Shown one piece after another: positions 22,746-30,579 of a stretch of 33,287 nucleotides of DNA (its first letter is position 1; every line of letters begins with the position of its first letter). A model generated the notes under the pieces. It made no database searches. It worked only from the letters and a program-made list of their open reading frames with translations, and was not told the origin of the DNA. This stretch comes from Gallionellaceae bacterium (GTDB taxonomy: Bacteria; Pseudomonadota; Gammaproteobacteria; Burkholderiales; Gallionellaceae), in the NCBI GenBank assembly GCA_006218055.1, contig VBWD01000015.1:9235-42521 (forward strand), written 5' to 3'. The translations under genes and the position numbers were made by a program.

Positions 22746-23871
22746 TTTTGATAACTCCCTGCTGATGTTGTGTAGCCACCCAGGCTTGTCCTAAGGCGAT
22801 AGCGGTATCGCCGGGTAGCAATCTTTTAGACGTGAGCATTCTAACGCCCATCGCATTCATGCGTTCACGAAGTCCTGCGCTCAATAGCTTATTGAAGAAG
22901 CAGCCACCACCACAGGCGACCGATGTGATGCCAGCCTGTTGTGTCGCCTGCGCTATCCAATCTGCTATCGCCTCAACCAGTGTGGCGTGGAAAAGTGCCG
23001 CGCCCTGCTCTGCGTCCTGTATGTTCGCCAGTGCGTTCAATAGCGGCAGCAGGTCGAGTTCGCCTTGGGGTGAAAGTCGCCACCCATTCGCCATCGCTTT
23101 CTGTGTCGCGATATCTCGTGTGGCCGCCTGCTCCAAGGCGATAGCCGCTTGCGCTTCGAACTCCATCTTGTGACAAAGCCCCAGCAGCCCGGCTGCCGCA
23201 TCGAACACACGTCCCATGCTGGAGGTGCGCGGGCAATTGAAGTCGCGTTGCAACATGCTCATCACAGTTGCGGCAGCGGGTTCATCGGCATAGCGACCAA
23301 CGATCTCGCCACCACGTCCTGACTCGTGCAGTACTGCTGCCACCATGCGCCAAGGTTCTTGTGCAGCGCGGTCGCCGCCGGGCAACGGCAATGGTCGCAA
23401 GTGTCCGATGCGTTCGAACTGTGCACCATCCACACGCAACAACTCTCCGCCCCAAGCCTTACCATCCGTACCAAATCCCACACCATCCAGTGCCAAGCCC
23501 AGCACGGATTCCATCACGCCCTGCTCGGCACACACGGCAGCGATATGTGCATGATGATGTTGCACTGCGATGAGCGGCACGCCGAACTCTGCCGCGAGTT
23601 GTGCTGCGAAGCGGCTGGAATGGAAATCGGGGTGCAGGTCGTGCGCGATGGCTTGCGGCTTCTCGCCTAACCAGGCGAGCAGGTTGCGCGCCGTGCGTTC
23701 ATGTTCAAGGCAGGCCTCAGGTGTGTCGAGATCGCCCACACATTTGCTGATGAAAGCCTGTTGCCCGGAAGTGATGCACAGCGTGTTCTTGAACCACGCC
23801 CCCGTCGCCAGTACCGTTGGTACGGCATGCGGCAGTTCGATGACGTGTTCGACGCAGTCTGGAGGTGTCAT
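22732..23871 (-). CDS. hypF: HypF, half-length form (carbamoyltransferase domain only)
   Basis: 379 residues, against about 750 for full-length HypF. It begins directly at the Kae1-like carbamoyltransferase domain (LATGAWFKNTLCITSGQQAF, SKCVGDLDTPEACLEHERTA). It keeps the metal-binding AVQHHHAHIAAVCAEQG, the nucleotide-binding LALDGVGFGTDGKAWGGEL, SSMGRVFDAAAGLLGL and CGGGCFFNKLLS. The acylphosphatase, zinc-finger and YrdC-like domains that make carbamoyl-AMP are absent. A short HypF1 is described in the hypA1B1F1CDE cluster of Ralstonia eutropha, so this may be a functional variant rather than a fragment (recalled, not checked). A palindromic repeat ends about 25 bases upstream of the start. 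Confidence 0.9.
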   Translation of the reverse strand: MTPPDCVEHVIELPHAVPTVLATGAWFKNTLCITSGQQAFISKCVGDLDTPEACLEHERTARNLLAWLGEKPQAIAHDLHPDFHSSRFAAQLAAEFGVPLIAVQHHHAHIAAVCAEQGVMESVLGLALDGVGFGTDGKAWGGELLRVDGAQFERIGHLRPLPLPGGDRAAQEPWRMVAAVLHESGRGGEIVGRYADEPAAATVMSMLQRDFNCPRTSSMGRVFDAAAGLLGLCHKMEFEAQAAIALEQAATRDIATQKAMANGWRLSPQGELDLLPLLNALANIQDAEQGAALFHATLVEAIADWIAQATQQAGITSVACGGGCFFNKLLSAGLRERMNAMGVRMLTSKRLLPGDTAIALGQAWVATQHQQGVIKNERN

Positions 23872-23882
23872 CCGCTAGGGAA

Positions 23883-24747
23883 TCACTGATTAAGTTCCCT
23901 CTCCCCGTGGGAGAGGGGTAGGGTGAGGGAGTCACTTGTTGAATTGATACCCTCACCCCAGCCCTCTCCCACGGGGAGAGGGAGTGAAAAGTTCTCAATC
24001 AGAGATTCTTTAGGACTATGTTGAGCGGACAGCCAGTCCAACCAATCTTGCATACCCTCGCCGCTGGTCGCTGAGATGCGGATGATCTGGATATCGGGAT
24101 TCACGCGACGTGCATACTCCTCTGCGCGTGCCACATCGAAACTGAGGTAAGGCAGCAAGTCACACTTATTGAGCAGCATCAGTTTCGCGGCGCGGAACAT
24201 GTCGGGATATTTGAGCGGCTTGTCTTCGCCCTCGGTGACGGAAAGCACCACCACCTTGGCAGCCTCGCCCAGATCGAATGCGGCAGGACACACCAGATTG
24301 CCGACGTTCTCGATGAACAGGCGCATCGAGATGGCAACCCTTGCCGGTATTGATCTGGATGGCTTCGATGCCGGTGGCACGGATGCGCTCGGCATCGTTG
24401 TCGGTCTGCTGGTCGCCTTCGATCACCGCAAGCGGTATCTTTCCTTTCAGTGCCTCCAGCGTCTTCACCAACAGTGTCGTCTTGCCCGAACCAGGGCTGG
24501 AGACCAGATTCAGTGCAAGGAGGCCATTCGAGGAGAACACGCTGCGGTTCTTGTCTGCGAGCCCATCGTTCTTGGCGAGGATGTCTTGTTCCAGCTTGAT
24601 GATGCGGGATGCCTCGGGATCTTGGACAGTCACCTCAATGACATGAGGACGAAAACGAACATGCTCGCCCGACTTGGGGGCACGGCTAGCCTGTTTGCCC
24701 CGAATCAGTACCTCACTCGATCCACACCCGCACGTCGTACACATCAT
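23883..24747 (-). pseudogene. hypB: HypB nickel-insertion GTPase, internal frameshifting deletion and repeat-derived tail
   Basis: HypB supplies nickel to the hydrogenase large subunit in a GTP-dependent step with HypA. The first frame has the nickel-binding MCTTCGCG start, the P-loop in [33 protein letters not shown] and [11 protein letters not shown]. It then breaks: [20 protein letters not shown] and onward continue in another frame. Compared with E. coli HypB, about 17 codons between HLDA and LFIENVG are missing, with only one base left between them near 24322-24330. This implies a loss of about 50 bases and a shift. The conserved sequence then resumes ([50 protein letters not shown]). 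The last ~35 codons come from the palindromic repeat at 23891-23990 ([14 protein letters not shown]). It starts at ATG 24747, overlapping hypA by 4 bases. Confidence 0.85.
23891..23990. repeat. Paired palindromic repeat, family 1-like, inside the hypB 3' end
   Basis: Two inverted stem-loop units: CCCTCTCCC (23897-23905), loop CGT, GGGAGAGGG (23909-23917) with tail GTAGGGTGAGGGAG; and CCCTCACCCCAG leading into CCCTCTCCC (23962-23970), loop ACG, GGGAGAGGG (23974-23982). About 20 bases separate the tails. The architecture (stem-loop plus G-rich tail, two units tail to tail) matches the repeat at 1131-1234 although the stem sequence differs. It lies in the reading frame of hypB and supplies its stop region. 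Confidence 0.85.
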
Positions 24748-25085
24748 TCCACCTCTAATTCTTTGACCCGCATCGCATCGCCCGCGATGACCTGCAATCC
24801 AAAACTGCCACACTTAGAGCAGGCTTCGTATAGCGTGGCGATCTGCATCGCGTTGCCACATTGCGCGCATCTGCCCTGCCCCGGTGTTTCTATGATCTCC
24901 AGCTTTGCGCCCTCAGCGAGGCTGTCCTTGGTCACCGTATCAAAACAGAAACGCATCGCTTCCGTTTCGACACAAGACAGTTGCCCGATCTCCAGCCACA
25001 CCGTCTTGACTCGCTTGAAACCCTGCTGAAGGGCGGCATCTTTGATGATGCCTAGTACGTTCTCTACTAGAGACATTTCGTGCAT
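24744..25085 (-). CDS. hypA: Hydrogenase nickel-incorporation protein HypA
   Basis: 113 residues, normal length. The N-terminal MHEMSL carries the nickel ligand His2. The zinc site is Cys73/Cys76 (RCAQCG) and Cys89/Cys92 (ACSKCG). HypA binds nickel and hands it to the hydrogenase large subunit together with HypB. The stop overlaps the hypB start by 4 bases. The HD-GYP gene ends 12 bases upstream on the same strand, so hypA is probably transcribed together with it. Confidence 0.96.
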   Translation of the reverse strand: MHEMSLVENVLGIIKDAALQQGFKRVKTVWLEIGQLSCVETEAMRFCFDTVTKDSLAEGAKLEIIETPGQGRCAQCGNAMQIATLYEACSKCGSFGLQVIAGDAMRVKELEVE

Positions 25086-25097
25086 TAAACATCTTTC

Positions 25098-27848
25098 TTA
25101 AACAGGAAGTTGATATGACTTCTCTCGGAACAGGCACAGACAGGCTGAAACGACTTCAGGATCGAAAGCCGTGCCGCTACCACGCTCGATTTCCGCAAGC
25201 GCCGGCTCGATGCCGAGGCCTGGCCGATAAGGACGATGCGAGGACATCGCCTCAACCACATCCGCGACGGCTGTAATACGAGCTTCCAGCAATATCTCTT
25301 CACCTTTCAGTCCGCGCGGATAGCCGCTACCATCCATTCGTTCGTGGTGTTGATATGCGATATCAGCCACCGGCCAAGGAAAACTCACATTTTTCAGGAT
25401 GTCGTAACCGGCTTGGGGATGTCCTTTGATCAGTTCGTATTCGGCCTGATTTAGCCTGCTGGGTTTGCAAAGTATCTCCGCTGGAATGATGATCTTGCCG
25501 ATATCGTGGATATAGCCGCCCACACGCAACCCCTCGATGTGATGTGCGTCCAGCCCCATCTCTGTACCGATGGCAACGGCGATCTGTGCTACCCGTTTTT
25601 CGTGTCCAGCCGTATAAGGGTCGCGCATCTCGACCAGCGTGGTCGCCACTTCAATGGTGCGCAAGAATGAGTCCTCAAGCTGCCTGACATAGCGTTGTAT
25701 CTGCTCTTCAGCATGTTTCTTCTCAGACACATCCTGCATTAGGCCGAGAATCGCAGGACGGCCGAGGTGTGTAGCTCGCGCACCATGCACGCCGACATCG
25801 ATCAGGCTGCCATCCTTGCGTACAGCGGTAAAGCCGTAGCTGATGCTTTGTTCTTCGCCCTCAAGGCGGCTGCGTATGTTCTTCGTAACGAGGCTGCGGT
25901 CTTGCTCGGCGACCAGCAACGCCGGTTCGACGCCGATCAGTTCGCTGGTTGCAGCGTAGCCGAATATTTCTGCGAAGCGCGGATTCACATAAACGAACCG
26001 TCCATCTTGGATGATGTAGATACCGGCAAGAGACTGCTCGACCAAGCCACGGAAACGCAATTCCGATTCTGCAAGAACTCGTTCAGACTGCTTGCGCTCA
26101 GTGATGTTGTCGAAGATGGCGACGAAGTATTCATTCTCTGGGCAATAAACCGAGACTGCAAACCACCTATCCAGAACAGATACGTACATTTCGAATTGCT
26201 GCGGCAGTCCGTTCTGCGCAACCCGCCCATAAATTTCAAACAACTCCGGGTTGGATTCACGAATGCCCGGGATGGCCTCGCTGGCCCGCTTTCCAGACAC
26301 ATCTTTCAGTCCGGTCAATGTCTCAAACGCGCGGTTGACTTCAAGATAGATAAATTCTTCGGCCACGCCATCTTTGAACAGCATCTTGCAATAGGCATAG
26401 CCTTCCAGCATGTTCTCAAACAGCGAATGGAAATGCTGTTCACTTTCTGCCAGTTCCTGCTCGGCCTGCTTGCGCCGTGCATCGCGCTCGAAACCATCCA
26501 GTGCGAAACTGATATCCGCCGCCATTTCGACCAACAGCTTGCGCGCGGCTTCATCGAAATTATTTGTAGCGCCGGAATACAGTGTAAAAGCACCGACGAC
26601 CACCCCGTTGCACACCAGAGGGAGGGAGGCTAACGAACCCCAGTCAAAGCTTGCGCCACGTTCACGCCACGGCGCAGTGAGTGTGTCATTTTGAAAATCT
26701 TGGCACCATTGTGGCCGGTTGTCGCGGATGGCGATGCCAATCGGGCTGTGCCCGGTGGGATTATCGGCATCCACCGAAATCAGTATGTCGTCCAAGAATT
26801 CTATGCCCTTGCCATATGAGGCAACGGGGCTGACCATACCGGTCTCATCGTCCGTCAAACCTATCCAAGCCATCTTCATACCGCCGAACTCTACTGAGTC
26901 GCGGCAGATTTGCGGAAACAGCTCGTCTTCGCTGGTGCAGCGCACGATGGCTTCGTTACATTGGCTTAGCGCCGCATAGAGTTGCGTCAGCCTCCGAATC
27001 TCAGCTTCGGAGGCCTTGCGCTCGGTAATATCTTCCAGAATGTGAATCGAGTGTAGGTATTCTCCCTGCACGTCATACACGGGAGAAGCGCGTGAGCGAA
27101 TGATCTCACCGCTCTCCAGTGTCAATTCCTCTACCTCTTCCCGCACCATCCTTAGTGCACGCAAGCAGGAAGCCAGCGGTCCCGCATGCTTGGGAAATAT
27201 CTGGTAGTAAGGTTTGCCGATAAATTCATCGATGGACATACCGGCACGAGCGGCATACGCATGGTTCGCGCGCAGGATGCGAAATTCCCTGTCGTGCAGA
27301 AAAATCGGATCGGATACCACGTCCAGCGCAACCATCCATTCCTGCTGCGCCTGTTCAATCTTGTTACGTGCAGTCTCAAGATCTTCGAGCATAAATAACA
27401 GAATATTTCGCTGTTCAGCTTTAGTCTCCCCGATTTCAGCCACTGGCCCCTCCGCATCGCTACCCACCGGATTTGCAGGGAGTACGCTTGCGGACTCACC
27501 GATATCCCCGGTAGTTATCTGCGAGCGCAGCATGAGATTTTCTTCCGCTAGCTCCTTCATGCGCAATTCGCGCCCGACTACCACCTTCTGGAAGCGTTGC
27601 AACTCGTCAAGTTGCTGTTCGAGCAAGGCCTGCTGGTTCAATGGCCGGTAGATTAGAAAGTAGAGTATTGGAGAAACAATCGTGGTGAGCAGGATTGGAT
27701 CAAGGAACTGCCATTTCTCATCTGGCACGATGGAACTGGGGACGGCTTCGATTAGCAGCATGATCAGCGATTCGATCACCAGTATGATCATGCCAACCGC
27801 GAACACTACTCGCGCAGGGGTATTCAAAAACGTCGACAAATTTCTCAT
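25098..27848 (-). CDS. Membrane multi-PAS/GAF HD-GYP protein ahead of hypA
   Basis: 916 residues from ATG 27848 (a TTG at 27860 would add four). Two N-terminal membrane spans (VVFAVGMIILVIESLIMLLI; TTIVSPILYFLIYRPL) lead into a coiled coil (QLDELQRFQKVVVGRELRMK). Then come a PAS domain (about 160-275), a GAF domain (about 285-455), two further PAS domains (about 470-590 and 600-715) and an HD-GYP domain (about 730-905). Catalytic motifs are intact: GHEKRVAQIA, HDIGK, YQHHERMDGSGYP and AMSSHRPYRPG. It is predicted to degrade c-di-GMP in response to a signal sensed by its PAS/GAF domains. It is closely related to the 147+805-residue pair at 15016-17873. It lies 12 bases before hypA and about 90 bases after the flavoprotein gene. 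Confidence 0.92.
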   Translation of the reverse strand: MRNLSTFLNTPARVVFAVGMIILVIESLIMLLIEAVPSSIVPDEKWQFLDPILLTTIVSPILYFLIYRPLNQQALLEQQLDELQRFQKVVVGRELRMKELAEENLMLRSQITTGDIGESASVLPANPVGSDAEGPVAEIGETKAEQRNILLFMLEDLETARNKIEQAQQEWMVALDVVSDPIFLHDREFRILRANHAYAARAGMSIDEFIGKPYYQIFPKHAGPLASCLRALRMVREEVEELTLESGEIIRSRASPVYDVQGEYLHSIHILEDITERKASEAEIRRLTQLYAALSQCNEAIVRCTSEDELFPQICRDSVEFGGMKMAWIGLTDDETGMVSPVASYGKGIEFLDDILISVDADNPTGHSPIGIAIRDNRPQWCQDFQNDTLTAPWRERGASFDWGSLASLPLVCNGVVVGAFTLYSGATNNFDEAARKLLVEMAADISFALDGFERDARRKQAEQELAESEQHFHSLFENMLEGYAYCKMLFKDGVAEEFIYLEVNRAFETLTGLKDVSGKRASEAIPGIRESNPELFEIYGRVAQNGLPQQFEMYVSVLDRWFAVSVYCPENEYFVAIFDNITERKQSERVLAESELRFRGLVEQSLAGIYIIQDGRFVYVNPRFAEIFGYAATSELIGVEPALLVAEQDRSLVTKNIRSRLEGEEQSISYGFTAVRKDGSLIDVGVHGARATHLGRPAILGLMQDVSEKKHAEEQIQRYVRQLEDSFLRTIEVATTLVEMRDPYTAGHEKRVAQIAVAIGTEMGLDAHHIEGLRVGGYIHDIGKIIIPAEILCKPSRLNQAEYELIKGHPQAGYDILKNVSFPWPVADIAYQHHERMDGSGYPRGLKGEEILLEARITAVADVVEAMSSHRPYRPGLGIEPALAEIERGSGTAFDPEVVSACLCLFREKSYQLPV

Positions 27849-27939
27849 ATTGGATTCCAACGTCTTAAATCGTTACAGCAACTTACTCTGAATTCCCCAG
27901 ACACGTCCGGGCGGCTCCAAGTACGCATATATCTTAAGC

Positions 27940-29565
27940 TTAGATATCCTCGGCCACCATCTTGATCGCCCCGCACGGGCATTCGGCCACACACAGACCA
28001 CAACCCTTGCAGTAGTCGTACTTGAACTCGAAGCGTTTGCCCGGCCCCAGTTTGATGACCGCGTTATCTGGGCACACGCCGTAGCAGTTGTCGCACTCGA
28101 AGCAATTGCCGCAGGAAAGGCAGCGTCTCGCCTCGAACAATGCATTGCTCTCGTTCAGGCCGCCCTGTACTTCATCGAAACTGGTCTGGCGGCGGATGAT
28201 GTCCAACATCGGGCGCACGGTCTTGTCCGCATCCGAGTAGTACCAAGTATTCAGTTTGTCGAACTCTGCCAGTTCATGTTTGGCGGGCACTTCTTGCGTC
28301 GCGCCGCGCAACCATGCGTCGATGTTGCGTGCTGCTTTCTTGCCGTGTCCGACTGCCACGGTGACGGTGCGCTCGGAGGGCACCATATCGCCACCCGCGA
28401 AGATGCCAGGGTGTCCCGTCATCATGTTGGGTGCGACTTGCACCGTGCCATCTTTGATCTCCAGTCCGGACACGCCTTCCAGCAGTGAAAGGTCCACGTC
28501 TTGCCCTAAAGCCAGCACGACTGAATCCGCCTCCAAAGTCTCGAACTCACCTGTCGGTTGTGGATAGCCCTTTTCATCCAGCGCCATCTTTTCGATGGTG
28601 ATGTTGCCCTCGCCCGCTTGCTTGATGGTGGACAGCCACTTGACCATCACACCTTCCTGCAAGGCTTCTTCCACCTCAAAGTCGTGCGCGGGCATCTTGT
28701 CGCGCGTACGGCGGTAGACGATGATGGCCTCGGTCGCCCCCAGACGTTTGGCGGTACGTGCCACGTCGATGGCGGTGTTGCCACCACCATAAACAACGAC
28801 CCGACGCCCCAGCATCGGTTTGTCTTCACCTTCCATCGAACGTAATACTGACACCGCATCCACGATCTTGGTGGCATCGCCCGCTGGGATGTAAGTACGT
28901 TTGCCGATATGCGCACCGACTGCAAGGAAGGCTGCATCGAAGCCGCCGTCCTGCATGCTCTGCTCGATGTTCGCGACTTTGGTATCGAACTTGAGCGTCA
29001 CGCCCAGATCGAGGATACGTTGTACTTCTGCATCGAGCACCTCACGTGGCAAACGATACTTGGGGATACCGAAGCGCATCATGCCGCCCGCCAAGGGGCC
29101 CGCTTCTTGTATCTCCACCTTATGGCCCAAACGCGCCAAGTGATAGGCCGCAGACAAACCAGAGGGGCCGGCACCAACGACAAGAACCTTCTTGCCCGTT
29201 GACACAGCGGGTGCGGCGAACTTCCAGCCGCGCTTGATGGCTTCGTCACCCAAGAAACGTTCGACTGAATTGATGCCAACAGATGAATCAAGTTGACCGC
29301 GATTGCATGCGCCCTCGCAAGGGTGGTAACACACCCGCCCCATCACGGCGGGGAGCGGATTGTTCTCTACCAAGACACGCCACGCTTGCTCGTAATCGCC
29401 GGACTCGGCATGGAACAACCAGCCCTGGATGTTCTCGCCCGCAGGACAGGCGTTGTTACAAGGTGGTAAACGATCAAGATAGACCGGTCTGGCAGTGCGC
29501 CAGGTTCCAGTCAGGTTGGTGAGTGAGGTACCCGGTTTAAGGGTGATGGCAAAAGGTTTTGGCAT
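27940..29565 (-). CDS. GltD-like NAD(P)H-dependent flavoprotein fused to a 2x[4Fe-4S] ferredoxin domain
   Basis: 541 residues from ATG 29565 (GGAGGAAAC upstream; one base after the porB stop). The N-terminus has the GltD-type [4Fe-4S] cysteines (C36, C40, C79, C83, C87). A FAD Rossmann fold follows (VVGAGPSGLSAAYHLARLG, from 130), then a second nucleotide fold for NAD(P)H (VVVYGGGNTAIDVARTAKRL). Residues 480-541 form a ferredoxin domain with a dense cysteine string (CLSCGNCFECDNCYGVCP) and CKGCGLCVAECPCGAI. It resembles the small subunit of glutamate synthase and PadH of phenylglyoxylate dehydrogenase, with the separate ferredoxin (delta/PadF-like) subunit fused on. It probably moves electrons between the 2-oxoacid oxidoreductase encoded upstream and NAD(P)(H). 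Confidence 0.88.
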   Translation of the reverse strand: MPKPFAITLKPGTSLTNLTGTWRTARPVYLDRLPPCNNACPAGENIQGWLFHAESGDYEQAWRVLVENNPLPAVMGRVCYHPCEGACNRGQLDSSVGINSVERFLGDEAIKRGWKFAAPAVSTGKKVLVVGAGPSGLSAAYHLARLGHKVEIQEAGPLAGGMMRFGIPKYRLPREVLDAEVQRILDLGVTLKFDTKVANIEQSMQDGGFDAAFLAVGAHIGKRTYIPAGDATKIVDAVSVLRSMEGEDKPMLGRRVVVYGGGNTAIDVARTAKRLGATEAIIVYRRTRDKMPAHDFEVEEALQEGVMVKWLSTIKQAGEGNITIEKMALDEKGYPQPTGEFETLEADSVVLALGQDVDLSLLEGVSGLEIKDGTVQVAPNMMTGHPGIFAGGDMVPSERTVTVAVGHGKKAARNIDAWLRGATQEVPAKHELAEFDKLNTWYYSDADKTVRPMLDIIRRQTSFDEVQGGLNESNALFEARRCLSCGNCFECDNCYGVCPDNAVIKLGPGKRFEFKYDYCKGCGLCVAECPCGAIKMVAEDI

Positions 29566-29566
29566 T

Positions 29567-30568
29567 TTAGTTTCCTCCCTCAGCCAACAAGCCGTATTTG
29601 CGGATGTTGCGATCAGCGATCGCCTGCAAGCGCGCCACGGTCTCGGGATGTGCATGCTTGCCGAACAGGTGCGCAAACCGTTTCTGCGGTTTTAGATATT
29701 CCTCGATCGCAACCTTGTTGCGGATCTTGAGCACACTCGTCACTTCGCCATGCTCGGCCTCGAACACCGGGAACATCCCCGTCTCTTTGGCCAATCGCGC
29801 CAAGCGGATGGTGTCGTGCGAAGCGGCGCCCCAACCCAGCGGGCACGGCACGAATATCTGTATATAGCGGGCGCCGCGCATGCGCATCGCTTTGCGCACT
29901 TTGTATTCGAGGTCGCGCAGATCCGCCACCGTCGCCGTCGCCACGTAGGGTATGTTGTGCGCCATGGCGATCTCCGGCACGTTCTTGCCCTGACCGAACA
30001 CATTGCCCGGTTCCGGGCCGACCGGCATGGTGGTCGCCGTGCGTGCGGCGGGTGGTGTGGCTGACGAGCGCTGTACCCCGGTGTTCATATAGCCTTCATT
30101 GTCGTAACAGATGTACAGCACGTCATCGTTGCGCTCGAACATGCCGGACAGACAACCGAAGCCGATGTCGGTCGTGCCGCCATCGCCGCCCTGCGCCACG
30201 ACGCGCACATCATTGCGTCCTTTGACCTTCATCGCTGCCGCGATACCCGTGGCGACTGCTGGAGCATTGCCGAACAGCGAATGGATCCACGGTATTTGCC
30301 ATGACGATTCCGGATAGGGTGTCGAAAAGACTTCGAGACAACCGGTTGCATTCGCCGCGATCAGTTGTCCGTTGCTCTCCGCCATCGCCGCATCGATGGC
30401 ATAACGTGCACCTAACGCTTCACCGCAACCTTGGCACGCGCGATGTCCCGAGTTGATCGAGTTGCTGCGCATCTGGTTGGCCTGCACACTTCTTTCATCT
30501 TGCGCTAGCAGTCGATTGCCGACGGTGAGCGTGCCTGTTTGGTAGAACTTGACGGGTTGAAATGACAT
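29567..30568 (-). CDS. porB: 2-oxoacid:acceptor oxidoreductase beta subunit (PorB-like)
   Basis: 333 residues from ATG 30568 with GGAGA eight or nine bases upstream. It is the thiamine-diphosphate-binding subunit: RACQGCGEALGARYAIDAAM, the TPP/Mg motif GDGGTTDIGFGCLSGMFE with YDNEGYMNTG, then FVPCPLGWGAASHDTIRLAR. Together with the alpha and gamma subunits it oxidatively decarboxylates a 2-oxoacid to the acyl-CoA, or runs in reverse. The substrate (pyruvate, 2-oxoglutarate or an aryl glyoxylate) cannot be told from the motifs. The symbol follows general usage; padI is the name in the phenylglyoxylate system. It starts 11 bases after the alpha stop. Confidence 0.88.
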   Translation of the reverse strand: MSFQPVKFYQTGTLTVGNRLLAQDERSVQANQMRSNSINSGHRACQGCGEALGARYAIDAAMAESNGQLIAANATGCLEVFSTPYPESSWQIPWIHSLFGNAPAVATGIAAAMKVKGRNDVRVVAQGGDGGTTDIGFGCLSGMFERNDDVLYICYDNEGYMNTGVQRSSATPPAARTATTMPVGPEPGNVFGQGKNVPEIAMAHNIPYVATATVADLRDLEYKVRKAMRMRGARYIQIFVPCPLGWGAASHDTIRLARLAKETGMFPVFEAEHGEVTSVLKIRNKVAIEEYLKPQKRFAHLFGKHAHPETVARLQAIADRNIRKYGLLAEGGN

Positions 30569-30579
30569 GTTGTTTCTCC

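Noticed and set aside
23891-23990. CRISPR-like or rho-independent terminator interpretation of the hypB repeat
   Set aside because: Only two inverted units with no regular spacers, so not CRISPR. There are no U-tracts after the stems and the operon continues downstream.
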